The notes under the pieces are model-generated. The model worked only from the letters and a program-made list of their open reading frames with translations. It was not told where the DNA came from and made no database searches. Shown here piece by piece: positions 1 through 13,900 of a stretch of 39,106 bases of DNA. The stretch covers positions 1 through 39,106 of the forward strand of contig JBNGCR010000029.1 in assembly GCA_050045915.1 (NCBI GenBank). Direction: 5' to 3'. The DNA is from Limnospira sp050045915 (GTDB lineage Bacteria > Cyanobacteriota > Cyanobacteriia > Cyanobacteriales > Microcoleaceae). The position numbers were made by a program, and so were the translations under genes. The stretch's first letter is position 1. Each line of letters begins with the position of its first letter.

Positions 1-330
1 TTTTTATAACCCACCATCTCCCCAATCATCGACCGATGATTTGAGTTGTAAAATTGTCGTCAATTTGTCGTCAATTTGTCGTCAATTTGTAGGGTGGGTT
101 AGCGTCAGCGTAACCCACCGCTATTTGGAAACGCGATCGCATTTTTCCAACCCCCCATCTAATTCCCTAGCGGAATGGTTTTTCCCCTAATAATTCTTAT
201 CTCAACCCGATCGCATTTCCATCTGACACGCCCCACAAACGTTAATTTTGATTAAATTGTAATCGACGATACGAAAAAAAGTTGCGCGATCGCGGAACCT
301 GTGCTTCAAGACAATTGCTGGAGCATCTAA
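1..330. other. Intergenic region with tandem repeat and dispersed palindrome
   Basis: No gene is visible here. Positions 56-88 hold three perfect copies of the 11-mer gtcgtcaattt. They are followed by a stem-loop in which ggtgggtta (93-101) pairs with taacccacc (111-119) over a 9-nt loop. A further taacccacc lies at 7-15, so this looks like debris of a dispersed palindromic repeat. The last 100 bp should contain the promoter of the symporter gene, but I cannot place it with confidence. Confidence 0.7.
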
Positions 331-1767
331 GTGTTAGCATTCTTAAATGATTTATTGTGGGGAAAAGTCCTCATTGTCGGTTTAATCGGTGTCGGGTTAC
401 TCTTCACCGTCGCCTCGAAATTCGTTCAGTTCCGATATTTCGGCAAAATGTTCACCATTCTCGGACAGGCAACCCAACGGGAAGAAGGTCATCTCAGCTC
501 ATTTCAAGCCTTAGCTTTGAGCGTCGCCGGACGGGTGGGGGCCGGGAACATTGCCGGAGTCGCCGTCGCCATCACCCTCGGGGGACCGGGGGCGATTTTT
601 TGGATGTGGCTGATTGGTTTAATCGGGATGTCTACCAGCTTCTTTGAATGTACCCTCGCCCAACTTTTTAAAGTCGCGGAACCCGACGGAACCTATCGCG
701 GAAGCCCTGCCTATTATATCGAAAAAGGACTCGGTAAACGGTGGTTATCCGCCCTTTTTTCCGTCCTCCTCCTCGTCACCTTCGGATTTGGATTTAACGC
801 CCTACAATCCTATACTGTCGCCACATCAATTAACGATACTTTTGGCATTTCCACCCGCATCACCGGAGTGGTTTTGATGGTCGTTTTGGGGCTGGTAATT
901 TTCGGCGGCATCAAACGCATCGCCGAGGTCGCTGAATATGTAGTTCCGGTCATGGCACTGGGATACTTTTTAATGGCTCTCTTTGTTTTGATTACCAACT
1001 TTTCTGAAATTCCCGGAGTTTTTGCTTTTATTATCAGAAACGCCTTCGGCTTACAAGAAATCGTCGGTGGCACCCTGGGGGCGACGATTATTTGGGGGGT
1101 CAAACGGGGGTTATTTTCTAATGAAGCGGGTTTGGGAAGTGCGCCCAATGTGGCAGCCGTTGCTTATGTGGAACATCCAGCAAACCAGGGAATCATCCAG
1201 GCTTTCAGCGTCTTTATCGACACGATTATTTTGTGTTCCTGCACAGCGGCGATTATCCTTCTTTCCTCGGTTTACGAACCCGGGACGGACGTGGGGGGTG
1301 TGACCATGACCCAGGCGGCGATGGGGGAACATTTGGGATGGTGGGGACAGGCGTTCGTGACGATCGCCCTGGTCTTGTTTTCCTTCACCTCCATGATTTA
1401 CAATTACTATTTGGGAGAAAATAGCCTCAACTTTTTCAGCCAAGAAAATAAGCTGCTATTCAACGGCTTTCGGGTGCTAACTTTAGCCCTAATTATTTGG
1501 GGCGCGGTGCAGGATCTCAGCACGGTATTCGGATTCGCAGACGTGACGATGGGACTATTGGCGATCGTCAATTTGGTGGCTTTGGTGATGCTGTTTAAAG
1601 TCAGCTTGCAGGTGATGGGAGACTTCGATCGCCAAATCGCCGCCGGAGTCGCCCAACCCATCTTCGACTCCGATCGCTTCCCCGGACTCAACCTCGATCG
1701 CAAAGCGTGGCCGCCGGCGAATCTGACACCGAAATTCGACCCCTCCGCCACTCCGGAAATGGGGTGA
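331..1767 (+). CDS. Sodium:alanine/glycine symporter (AGCS family)
   Basis: This is an inner-membrane amino-acid carrier of the AGCS (alanine/glycine:cation symporter) family, which imports small neutral amino acids with Na+. The 478 residues form about ten or eleven hydrophobic segments. Family signatures are visible: GAGNIAGVAVAITLGGPGAI near residues 70-90, YRGSPAYYIEKGLG near 130, and RGLFSNEAGLGSAPN near 260. Length is normal for the family. The start is GTG at 331, supported by GGAG at 320-323 seven bases upstream. The substrate cannot be fixed from sequence; alanine or glycine is the family default. It is followed on the same strand only by repeat arrays, and the next gene faces it, so it is probably monocistronic. 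Confidence 0.93.
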   Translation: MLAFLNDLLWGKVLIVGLIGVGLLFTVASKFVQFRYFGKMFTILGQATQREEGHLSSFQALALSVAGRVGAGNIAGVAVAITLGGPGAIFWMWLIGLIGMSTSFFECTLAQLFKVAEPDGTYRGSPAYYIEKGLGKRWLSALFSVLLLVTFGFGFNALQSYTVATSINDTFGISTRITGVVLMVVLGLVIFGGIKRIAEVAEYVVPVMALGYFLMALFVLITNFSEIPGVFAFIIRNAFGLQEIVGGTLGATIIWGVKRGLFSNEAGLGSAPNVAAVAYVEHPANQGIIQAFSVFIDTIILCSCTAAIILLSSVYEPGTDVGGVTMTQAAMGEHLGWWGQAFVTIALVLFSFTSMIYNYYLGENSLNFFSQENKLLFNGFRVLTLALIIWGAVQDLSTVFGFADVTMGLLAIVNLVALVMLFKVSLQVMGDFDRQIAAGVAQPIFDSDRFPGLNLDRKAWPPANLTPKFDPSATPEMG

Positions 1768-1776
1768 GAAGGGTGT

Positions 1777-1868
1777 AGGGAATAGGGAATGGGGAATGGG
1801 GAATGGGGAATGGGGAATGGGAATGGGGAATGGGGAATGGGGAATGGGGAATGGGAATGGGGAATGGA
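1777..1868 (+). repeat. G-rich heptamer array (GGGAATG)n
   Basis: About a dozen near-perfect copies of a 7-bp unit (gggaatg/ggggaat) run from just after the symporter stop codon. Two registers lose one G. Heptamer tandem repeats (STRRs) are a known feature of filamentous cyanobacteria. The plus strand has many runs of three or four G and could fold as a G-quadruplex, which is an inference. Confidence 0.9.
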
Positions 1869-1878
1869 GTGATATTTT

Positions 1879-2039
1879 CCCCTCTGCTTCCTTCGCTTCC
1901 TCCGCTTCCTCCGCTTCCTCCGCTTCCTCCGCCTCCTCCGCCTCCTCCGCTTCCTCCGCTTCCTCCGCTTCCTCTGCTTCCTCTGCCCCTCCGCTTCCTC
2001 CGCCTCCTCTGCTTCCTCTGCCCCTCCGCTTCCTCCGCC
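1879..2039 (+). repeat. Pyrimidine-rich 9-mer array (CTTCCTCCG-like)
   Basis: Roughly 160 bp of cttcctccg, cctcctccg and cttcctctg units form an almost pure C/T strand with a 9-bp period. The array runs directly into the nadK stop codon at 2040-2042. Because the unit is a multiple of three, long artificial reading frames (poly Ser/Ala on plus, Glu-Glu-Ala on minus) appear here. I do not regard them as genes. Confidence 0.88.
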
Positions 2040-2960
2040 CTAATTGCGGTGATTGTTCATGTAGCGAATCCTCGCCCCGGCCCACTGCAATTTTTCCCGC
2101 AGGGTTTGGTAAAACGAATAGTCCTCCCGCAGGATGATAAACTTCGCCTGACAGTCCGCCATCCGCACATCCACCCGCTGTCCCGGCCAAATGGAGGTTG
2201 CCAACACCCCGTCCATCCACAATTTCGTATCGTGTTCGACGTCAGCCAGGGGCCAAACGCTGACCACGGAACCGGAGGGGATGACCACGGGGCGGCTCGA
2301 CAGGCTGAGGGGACAGATGGGGGTGACGGTGATGGCGTCCATCCCCGGGTGAACGATGGGGCCCCCGGCCGAGGCGTTGTAGCAGGTGGAACCGGTGGGG
2401 GTGCCGACGATCAACCCGTCGCCCTGGTACTGGTCCACCACCTCGCCGTCCACCTCCATTTCCAGGATCGAGGTGGGCATCCGGTGGGCCGAGGCAGGTT
2501 TGACGCACATCTCATTCAACGCCAAAAAGCGATCGCTCACCGGTTCCAAATTGGTGCGATCGCCCTCAAAAAGAGCCGCCTGCAACATCATCCGCTGTTG
2601 GACGGCGTAGCGGTCTTCAAACAGGCGATCGACCGTCACTTCCGGGTCCTCGATCTCCTCGAAGGGCTCGGTCAAAAATCCCAGATGTCCCCCCACGTTC
2701 GCCGCCAAAATTGGAATCTGGGCTTCCGCCAAATGTCGCGCCGCCGCCAGTGCCGTCCCGTCCCCCCCCAACACCACCGCCAGGTCGATCGCGCCGGTAC
2801 TCGAGGCGAGAAACACCGGGTAGGGGTTATCTTTGGCGCCGCTCGGCCCCATGAGGACGTGACACCCCCGCTTTTCAAACTGTTTGGCGTACCGTTCCGC
2901 GCAGCGCTGACCCTGTAGGTCCCTGGATTTGTGAGCGATAATGACCTGTTTGATCTCCAC
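2040..2960 (-). CDS. nadK: NAD(+) kinase
   Basis: This enzyme phosphorylates NAD+ to NADP+ in the cytosol and so feeds the NADPH pool used in photosynthesis. The 306-residue protein has the family landmarks: GGDGT at residues 65-69 (catalytic Asp), NVGGHLGFLTE from residue 88, and GTPTGSTCYNASAGGPI near 186, the NAD-binding conserved region. Length is normal. The ATG at 2960 begins MEIKQVII, a typical start for the Rossmann-like N-terminal domain. Its stop codon abuts a C/T-rich tandem array. It is divergent from comF with 77 bp between the two starts. Cyanobacteria often have two NAD kinases, and I cannot tell which paralogue this is. Confidence 0.95.
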   Translation of the reverse strand: MEIKQVIIAHKSRDLQGQRCAERYAKQFEKRGCHVLMGPSGAKDNPYPVFLASSTGAIDLAVVLGGDGTALAAARHLAEAQIPILAANVGGHLGFLTEPFEEIEDPEVTVDRLFEDRYAVQQRMMLQAALFEGDRTNLEPVSDRFLALNEMCVKPASAHRMPTSILEMEVDGEVVDQYQGDGLIVGTPTGSTCYNASAGGPIVHPGMDAITVTPICPLSLSSRPVVIPSGSVVSVWPLADVEHDTKLWMDGVLATSIWPGQRVDVRMADCQAKFIILREDYSFYQTLREKLQWAGARIRYMNNHRN

Positions 2961-3037
2961 AGTCCCGATTTGATTACGTCCGATCCTTGTTATTATGTCT
3001 TATAAGATAGAATGGACGCGATCGCGGAGTCGGAAAA

Positions 3038-3730
3038 ATGGCTCATTCCGTCCTTAAAACGGTTCTCAACTTATTTTTCAAACCCGAGTGTCCCCTGTGC
3101 GGACGGCCGGCGGAAACCGAATTCTGTCGCTATTGCCAAACCCAACTGCTGCGGTGTCAGTTCCCCGAGGGCGGCAAGTTTCCCGGAGATGTGCCGGTTT
3201 TCGTGTGGGGGCGGTACGGCGGCGTCCTCAAACGGGCGATCGCGGCGTTAAAATATGATGGCAACCCCCACATCGCCCGACAGTTGGGATGCTGGCTGGC
3301 GGACGGCTGGCTGGGGACCCTGGAAACCTTGCCCCAAAATTTAACCGTCGTCCCGATTCCCTTGCATCCAGACAAGTTGAAAAAGCGGGGATTCAATCAG
3401 GCGGAATTGCTGGCTCGGGGTTTCTGCGAATTAACTGGGTTATCCCTCAAACCCCACGGTTTGGAACGGGTGCGGGACACAGAAGCCCTGCACGGTTTAT
3501 CATCTCTAGAGCGCCAGAAAAGTCTGAAAAATGCGTTGCGGGTGGGGAAAGATTGCCCCAGTCGCTCCAATTCTGTTTTAATTTTAGACGATATTTATAC
3601 GACCGGAGCGACAGTCAACGCGGCCATTCAAGCCTTCCAAAAAAAACGCATTCCCGTAGCCGGAGTTGTCGCTTTAGCGACCACGAAATCGCCACCACCT
3701 CGGAAGCGATCGCGCCCCCAATCTAATTAA
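3038..3730 (+). CDS. comF: ComF family phosphoribosyltransferase-like protein
   Basis: This 230-residue protein has the ComF layout. The N-terminal zinc-binding knuckle has Cys at residues 18, 21, 30 and 33 (CPLC...CRYC). A central PIPLHPDKLKKRGFNQAELL segment follows, then the PRPP-binding loop LILDDIYTTGAT near 181-193. ComF proteins are linked to DNA uptake (single-strand translocation with ComFA) in naturally competent bacteria. Many cyanobacteria keep comF as a single gene, and its exact biochemical role is unsettled. The ATG at 3038 is used because it places the first Cys pair about 17 residues in, as in relatives. The gene ends 29 bp before the next coding sequence on the same strand, so co-transcription is possible. 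Confidence 0.9.
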   Translation: MAHSVLKTVLNLFFKPECPLCGRPAETEFCRYCQTQLLRCQFPEGGKFPGDVPVFVWGRYGGVLKRAIAALKYDGNPHIARQLGCWLADGWLGTLETLPQNLTVVPIPLHPDKLKKRGFNQAELLARGFCELTGLSLKPHGLERVRDTEALHGLSSLERQKSLKNALRVGKDCPSRSNSVLILDDIYTTGATVNAAIQAFQKKRIPVAGVVALATTKSPPPRKRSRPQSN

Positions 3731-3759
3731 AAAAAATTTCGAGTATTTGAGAATAGGGA

Positions 3760-6651
3760 ATGGAGATATTTGCCTCTTTAAATATCGACAGTTTCACCTC
3801 CATTCACCGCAGCCAAGATGCGACGGTTTATCGGGCGGTTCGGAAGTGCGATCGCACCCCGATTATTGTCAAAGTTCTCAACGCAGAATCGCCGTCGCCC
3901 GAGGTGATTTATCGCCACAATCGAGAATATGAAATCACCCGCAATCCCGCCTGCGATTTTATCGTTAAATCTGACAATATAGAGTCCCATCACCGAAGTC
4001 GGGCGATTGTATTTGAAGACTTCGGCGGTGTCTCATTGGCGCAGTTAATTCGCACGTTCGGGGGGTTTTGGGGCGAGAACTATACCCTGGAGTCATTTTT
4101 GAGATTGGCGATTCAAATTGCTGGAGCGATCGAAACCATTCATGCCCGAAATATTGTCCACAATTATTTAGATTTATCCCACATTATTTTGAATCCTAAA
4201 ATCGGCACATTGAAGGCGATCAGTTTCGGCCGTGCGACGCTTTTAAATCCGGATTTAAATGCCAAAAAAATCGATGCCATTTTCCAAAATAACCGCCTAG
4301 AAGCGTCGAAAAAAAGCGACCATCACGGGCTTTTTGAAGCGGATATTTACGGTTTAGGCAGAATTTTTTATCGACTGTTGACGAGTCAGCTACTGTGGGA
4401 CATTGACGACCCCGTAGCATGGCTGGATAGCCGGCTTCAACAGTCGCCGATTTCCCCGTCGCAAATCTGCCCGGAGATTCCAGAACCCCTCTCCGATTTG
4501 ATCCTGGGGTTGCTGTCCAAAAGTCCGGAAAATCGAGATCTGAGCGTCGGGCGTATCCGGCTGAATTTAGAAAAAATATTGGCGGCGATCGCCCCCCATA
4601 ATTTTAACTCCCAATCTAATTTATTTTACAATAAAAAAAGTGGTGAAATTTTGAGCAATATAGAAGCCCCCAAAAAAAATGCAGAAAAATTTTATATCCA
4701 CTATTCAAAACTCGTCCACTTTTACCGCCTTGAAGATTATCAATTAGCCCTCAATCACGCCAATTTAGCTCAACAATATATCGACGAAAATTCTCGATTT
4801 TTGTACTTCGGAGATCATCAGTTTTATCATGCCCTCGCCCTAGCCGCTGCAGCCCGCACCGCTCGCCGCGAAGACCGGGAACGGATCGTTTCTAAAATTG
4901 ACGAGATCCGGACGGCAATGGCAGCTTGGGCGAATCACAACCCCGCCCATTTTCAACACCGATTGACATTGGTCGCGGCGGAATGCGATCGCCTCTGTGG
5001 AGAGATATTGCGGGCAGAAGAAAAATACGAGCAAGCCATTTCCGGAGCCATCGAAATCGGCTCCATTCACGACGAAGCCCTCGCCTGCGAATTAGCCGCA
5101 GACTTCTACCGATCGCGACAGTTAAATCGAATTTTCGGCTTCTATTTAAAAGCCGCCTGCGACGCCTATTCCCGCCTGCAATTAACCTCTAAAGTCAAAG
5201 ATATCGAAACCCGCCATCCCCACATTTTCACCCCGACTTCCCCCGGTTTATCTCAACCCTTCGCCCCCGAAAATAGCAGCCCTTCGAGTGCAGTCAATCT
5301 CAGCCGCGTCCTGCAAGCCTACCAAACCCTATCCGGGGAAATTATTTTGGCGACCCTCCTAGCCAAAACCATGAAAATCCTCATCGAAAATACCGGGGCA
5401 GAAATCGGCTACTTGCTGCTGTCCTTTTCCCCCGAATCCGAAGCCGAACCCGGCCACCGGTGGCGGATCGAGGCGATCGCGGAAATGGATGTCGAGCGCG
5501 TCACCGTGCTGCGATCGATCCCCTTGGACACCCTCGCCGACCGCCAATTTCCCAAATCCATCGTCCGCCACGTCGCCGCCACCCGGGAGTCCATCGTCCT
5601 CGGCGAAGCCGTCCGGGAGAAGCAGTGGATGGGGGATGAATACATCCAAACCCACCGCCCCCAATCCCTCCTGTGTACCCCCCTAATCCGCAAGCGGCAA
5701 CTGATGGGCATCCTGTACCTCGAAAATAACCAGATGACGAACGTCTTCACCGCCGAACGCATCGAAATTTTGAGCCTGCTGTCAGCTCAAGTCGCCATTT
5801 CCCTCGAAAATGCCTTTCTCTACAAAACCCTCGAACAGAAAGTTGGCGAACGCACCGCCGAACTCTCCCAAACCCTCGAGCATCTCAAAGCCACCCAAGA
5901 TCAGCTCATCGAAGCCGAAAAAATGGCGGCCCTGGCGGGGTTGGTCGGCGGCGTGGCCCACGAGATCAACACCCCGGTGGGGACGGGAATCCTGGCCGCC
6001 TCTTTCCTCGCCGGCGAAACCGACAAATTCGCCCAACTCTGCCGGTCCGGGTCCTTGAAGCGATCGGCCCTGAACGCCTATCTGGAAGTCGCCGCCGAAA
6101 GCAGCCAACTGATTTTGGAGAATCTCCAGCGGGCCGCGAGGCTGGTGCAGAGCTTCCAGAAAGTCGCCGTCGATCAGACCTCCCTGGAGCGGCGCACCTT
6201 CCTCCTGAAGCCCTATTTGGAGGAAATCCTCCTCAGCCTCGGCCCCAAGTTCAAACAGACCGCCCACCGCATCTCGGTTGAAGGAGATGAGACAATAGAA
6301 ATTGACAGTTATCCCGGTGCCTTGTCTCAAATTATTACGAACTTGGTGATGAATTCCTTGATTCACGCTTACGAACCGTCCCAATCGGGTCAGTTGCGGT
6401 TGCAGGTGGCGGCACTCGGCGATCGCTTTACCATCCGATACGGTGACGACGGCTGCGGCATCCCAGCCGAACATTTGGGCAAAATTTTCGACCCCTTCTT
6501 CACCACCGGCCGCAGTCGGGGTGGCAGCGGTTTAGGTTTGCACATCGTCTACAACTTGGTCACTCAGACCTTGAAAGGGACAGTCCGCTGTGAGAGTCGG
6601 GAAAATGTCAGCACCGAGTTTATTATCGACTGTCCTCGCACTCCGGAGTGA
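3760..6651 (+). CDS. Pseudokinase-TPR-like-GAF-histidine kinase, lacking the usual AAA module
   Basis: This 963-residue signalling protein starts with a Ser/Thr kinase-like domain (1-280). A helical TPR-like region (310-485), a GAF domain (510-690), a coiled coil and a histidine-kinase core follow. The phospho-acceptor is His734 (GGVAHEINTP), with an N box near 865 and G boxes GDDGCGIP and GGSGLGL. In the kinase-like domain Lys38 (VKVL) and Glu56 survive. The HRD motif is His134-Asn-Tyr and DFG is Ser155-Phe-Gly, so Ser/Thr phosphotransfer is probably lost. Cyanobacterial proteins with these ends usually carry an AAA-type ATPase of several hundred residues after the kinase domain. Here the kinase joins the TPR-like part almost directly. 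No receiver is attached. Partners are probably among the neighbouring kinases, which is an inference. Confidence 0.9.
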   Translation: MEIFASLNIDSFTSIHRSQDATVYRAVRKCDRTPIIVKVLNAESPSPEVIYRHNREYEITRNPACDFIVKSDNIESHHRSRAIVFEDFGGVSLAQLIRTFGGFWGENYTLESFLRLAIQIAGAIETIHARNIVHNYLDLSHIILNPKIGTLKAISFGRATLLNPDLNAKKIDAIFQNNRLEASKKSDHHGLFEADIYGLGRIFYRLLTSQLLWDIDDPVAWLDSRLQQSPISPSQICPEIPEPLSDLILGLLSKSPENRDLSVGRIRLNLEKILAAIAPHNFNSQSNLFYNKKSGEILSNIEAPKKNAEKFYIHYSKLVHFYRLEDYQLALNHANLAQQYIDENSRFLYFGDHQFYHALALAAAARTARREDRERIVSKIDEIRTAMAAWANHNPAHFQHRLTLVAAECDRLCGEILRAEEKYEQAISGAIEIGSIHDEALACELAADFYRSRQLNRIFGFYLKAACDAYSRLQLTSKVKDIETRHPHIFTPTSPGLSQPFAPENSSPSSAVNLSRVLQAYQTLSGEIILATLLAKTMKILIENTGAEIGYLLLSFSPESEAEPGHRWRIEAIAEMDVERVTVLRSIPLDTLADRQFPKSIVRHVAATRESIVLGEAVREKQWMGDEYIQTHRPQSLLCTPLIRKRQLMGILYLENNQMTNVFTAERIEILSLLSAQVAISLENAFLYKTLEQKVGERTAELSQTLEHLKATQDQLIEAEKMAALAGLVGGVAHEINTPVGTGILAASFLAGETDKFAQLCRSGSLKRSALNAYLEVAAESSQLILENLQRAARLVQSFQKVAVDQTSLERRTFLLKPYLEEILLSLGPKFKQTAHRISVEGDETIEIDSYPGALSQIITNLVMNSLIHAYEPSQSGQLRLQVAALGDRFTIRYGDDGCGIPAEHLGKIFDPFFTTGRSRGGSGLGLHIVYNLVTQTLKGTVRCESRENVSTEFIIDCPRTPE

Positions 6652-6664
6652 TATCATATCCGCT

Positions 6665-6690
6665 AAAATAGTTTTTATTAAAACTATTTT
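6665..6690 (+). terminator. A/T-rich stem-loop after the pseudokinase-HK gene
   Basis: An 11-bp inverted repeat (aaaatagtttt / aaaactatttt, 4-nt loop) begins 14 bp after the stop codon. Its right arm ends in a run of T. This could terminate transcription, but with only two G/C pairs in the stem it may be weak. The rest of the 217-bp gap before the next gene shows no convincing gene. Confidence 0.4.
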
Positions 6691-6868
6691 TGTCAGTAAT
6701 TGGACGCTCGGTAATCGATATGATAACTGACGCTCTCAACTGGAGAGAATACAAGTCTCGCCCTCGTGTATTAACGTCCTCGACAAGACTTGAAAACCCC
6801 ACCCAGCCCTATAACTCCCACAGGCGATGCTCCGGTCGCCTTGGCACTGAAGTAGAGAAAAACGACCT

Positions 6869-10963
<4,095 letters not shown>

Positions 10964-10977
10964 TTTTCACACCCAAA

Positions 10978-13900
10978 ATGAAATTTACTCTCCCCCCCCT
11001 CCCCAAATGGCTGTCGTCGTCCGTCCCCAAACTGAAATGGTCTTCTTTTGGCATCCTGCTGTTGCTGAGTGTGGCGGGGTACTTGGGAAATTACTTCAAA
11101 TGGCCGCTGTTTTTCGGGGTCGATTTCCTCTTCGGCAGCATCGCCAGTTTGATCGCCGTCTACACCTACGGTATCTTTTGGGGTACCCTCGTCGCCGCGA
11201 TCGTGGGCAGCTATTCTTACGTCCTCTGGGGACACCCCTACGCCACGATCATTTTTACCTGCGAAGCCCTGTTCGTCGGACAAGCGTTGCGACATCGACA
11301 ACAGAGCATGGCCTGGTGGGACGGGATGTATTGGGTGGCGATCGGAATTCCTTTGGTGGGGATATTCTACGGATATGTCCTGCCCATCTCGCTCCAAGGG
11401 ACCCTCGTCGTCGCCCTCAAACAGGCGATCAACGGCATTTTTAACGCCCTCATCGCCGATTTGATCGTCACTTACCTGCCCTTCCGACATCGCCGGGGAA
11501 CCCTCTCCTTCGAGCGGACGCTGTTAAATTTGCTCGTGGCTTTCGTGTTATTTCCATCCCTGGCGCTGACGGTATTTCACGGGCAACAAATGCTGAAAAA
11601 TTTGGAAACCGAAATTAAAACCGAACTGAAAGCTACGTCGGTTCCCTTGGTGAACAGCCTGCATTTGTGGTACCAACAATACTACCATGCCGCCCGAGAA
11701 TTGGTTTGGATTCTCTCGGAATCCCCCGAGGATTTGTCCCTGCTACAAAACACCACCGAACTGATCCATCGCTCCTTTCCATCTTTCCTCAATTTGACGG
11801 TCACGAATTCATCCGGGGAGATTATCGCGGCTTATCCCGCCCAAAATTCCCGGGGCGAATCGGTCATCGGCCGTCGCGTATTGAGTCCGACGGAGATGGC
11901 GCAAATCGTCGCCACCAAATCCCTTCAGATCGTCGATTTTCTCGACCCGGGAGAAGGGGAACAAGCGTCCCTGAGAATCCTGCTGCCCGTATTCGAGAAC
12001 TCGGTTTCCGGGACGGATTGGGTGGGGATTGTGTATGGGACCGTAGCGATCGAACAACTGGCGGAATTTCTGGAGATCAACACCCCCCGCCCGGAAATGG
12101 ACGCGATTTTACTGGACCGAGACAACCGGGCGATCGTCGTGAGCACCGCATCTTCGGTGCCGGCGGGAAACATCTTCAATCTCCACGAAACGGGCGAACT
12201 CGTCGTCCTCGACGACCGAGTTTCCCACTGGTTCCCTCCACCCGTTTCTCCGACGATGGTACGGCGGCGACAATCGTTTTATTTTTTGGAAGCCCCCCTG
12301 GAAATCCCCGGGTTGTCCTGGCGCGTTCTCCTGCGGATCACGCCGATCCCTTACATTGACTATCTCGAAGGAATTTATATCCGAAATTTGACGATCATGT
12401 TGGTGATTTTTCTGATCGCTTTGCTCGTGTCGGTCAAGATCTCCCACCAACTGGCGACGCCGCTGTTGAAATTGGCGACCGTCACCACGAATTTACCGCA
12501 AAAACTGACGGGACGTGGCGGCGCGATCGGCGACAGCGCACCGATCGCCCTCCAGCCCAGCCGGATTCGGGAAATTCAGATTTTGTGGGAAAATTTTCAA
12601 CACATGGTCGGGGCGCTCCAAGAACAGTTCGACGCGATCCGCCGCGCTAACGAAACGTTAGATCGCCGCGTCCAGGAACGGACTCGGGAACTGCTGCAAC
12701 TCAACTGGGAACTGACGGAGGCGAAGGAGGCGGCGGAGGTGGCCAGCCGCTCGAAAAGCGAGTTTCTCGCCAACATGAGCCACGAAATTCGCACGCCGAT
12801 GAACGCTATCCTCGGATTTGCCGAACTGCTGCAAGATCGGGTCGCCGACGATCCGAAAGCGGCTGCCTACATCAGCTCCATCATGGATAGCGGGAAGACG
12901 TTGTTGGTGCTCATCGACGATATTTTGGATCTGTCTAAAATTGAGGCGGGCAAACTTAACCTGCACTATGAACCGATCCGGTTGAGGAATCTGGTTGAAG
13001 AGATCCGCGAGATCCTGTCCGCCCAAGCCACTCGAAAAGGCCTGGGACTGGCTGTCAACATCGCCCCCACGGTTCCGGAGGCGATCGCCTTCGACGGGAT
13101 TCGCCTCCGACAGATCCTGTTCAACGTGGTGGGAAATGCGATCAAATTTACGGAGCGGGGGCGGGTGACGATTTCCGTCAACGCCCAGGTTTATGCCGAG
13201 GGTGACGGGGACTGGACGTGGCTGGAAATTGCGGTGAAAGATACGGGGATCGGCATTCCCCCGGAGGAGCGACGGCGCATTTTTGAGGCGTTTACCCAGT
13301 CTGATGGGCAGACGACCCGCCAGTACGGGGGGACGGGGTTGGGGTTGGCTATTACACAGCGGTTGACGGAGATGTTGGACGGGCGAATTTTCTTGGAAAG
13401 TCAGGTGGGGGTGGGAAGCCGATTTTCCTTCGTTTTCCCCCGGGTCGCGATCGCCAAGTGGTGTTCCCTGCCGGAGGTGGAGGGGGGCGATGTCGATCTC
13501 AACCGATCGCGGGCCGCGACGATTTTGGTGGCGGATGACATCGAGTCTAACCGCCACTTGATTCGGGACTACCTGGCTTCGACTCATCACCGCCTGGTGT
13601 TCGCCGCAGATGGGTTGGAGGCGATCGCCAAGGTGGCCTCCGAACGGCCTGATGTGATTTTATTGGATTTGCGAATGCCCAAACTGGACGGAAAAGCGGT
13701 TTTAAAACAATTGAGGGAAGATGAGAACACTCGAAGGATTCCGGTGATTATTTTTACCGCTTCCGTGCAGTTGGATGAACAGTTGCAGTTGGAACCCCTC
13801 TGCCAGGGTTTTCTGCGGAAACCGGTGAATCGCAAATGCCTGGTGTCAGCACTCAAACAGATTTTACCCCAGGCCCCCCCCCGAATCCCCCCCCAGAACG

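Noticed and set aside
1555..2220. Long minus-strand frame with Glu-Glu-Ala repeats, and plus-strand Ser/Ala- and Pro/Leu-rich frames (1796-2137, 1803-2918)
   Set aside because: They arise from the tandem arrays and the antisense strand of nadK and the symporter; no family features or plausible start.
5782..6474. Long antisense frames inside the kinase genes (also 7937-8836, 8840-9796, 12658-13590)
   Set aside because: They mirror codon bias of the real kinase genes on the other strand and show no domain.
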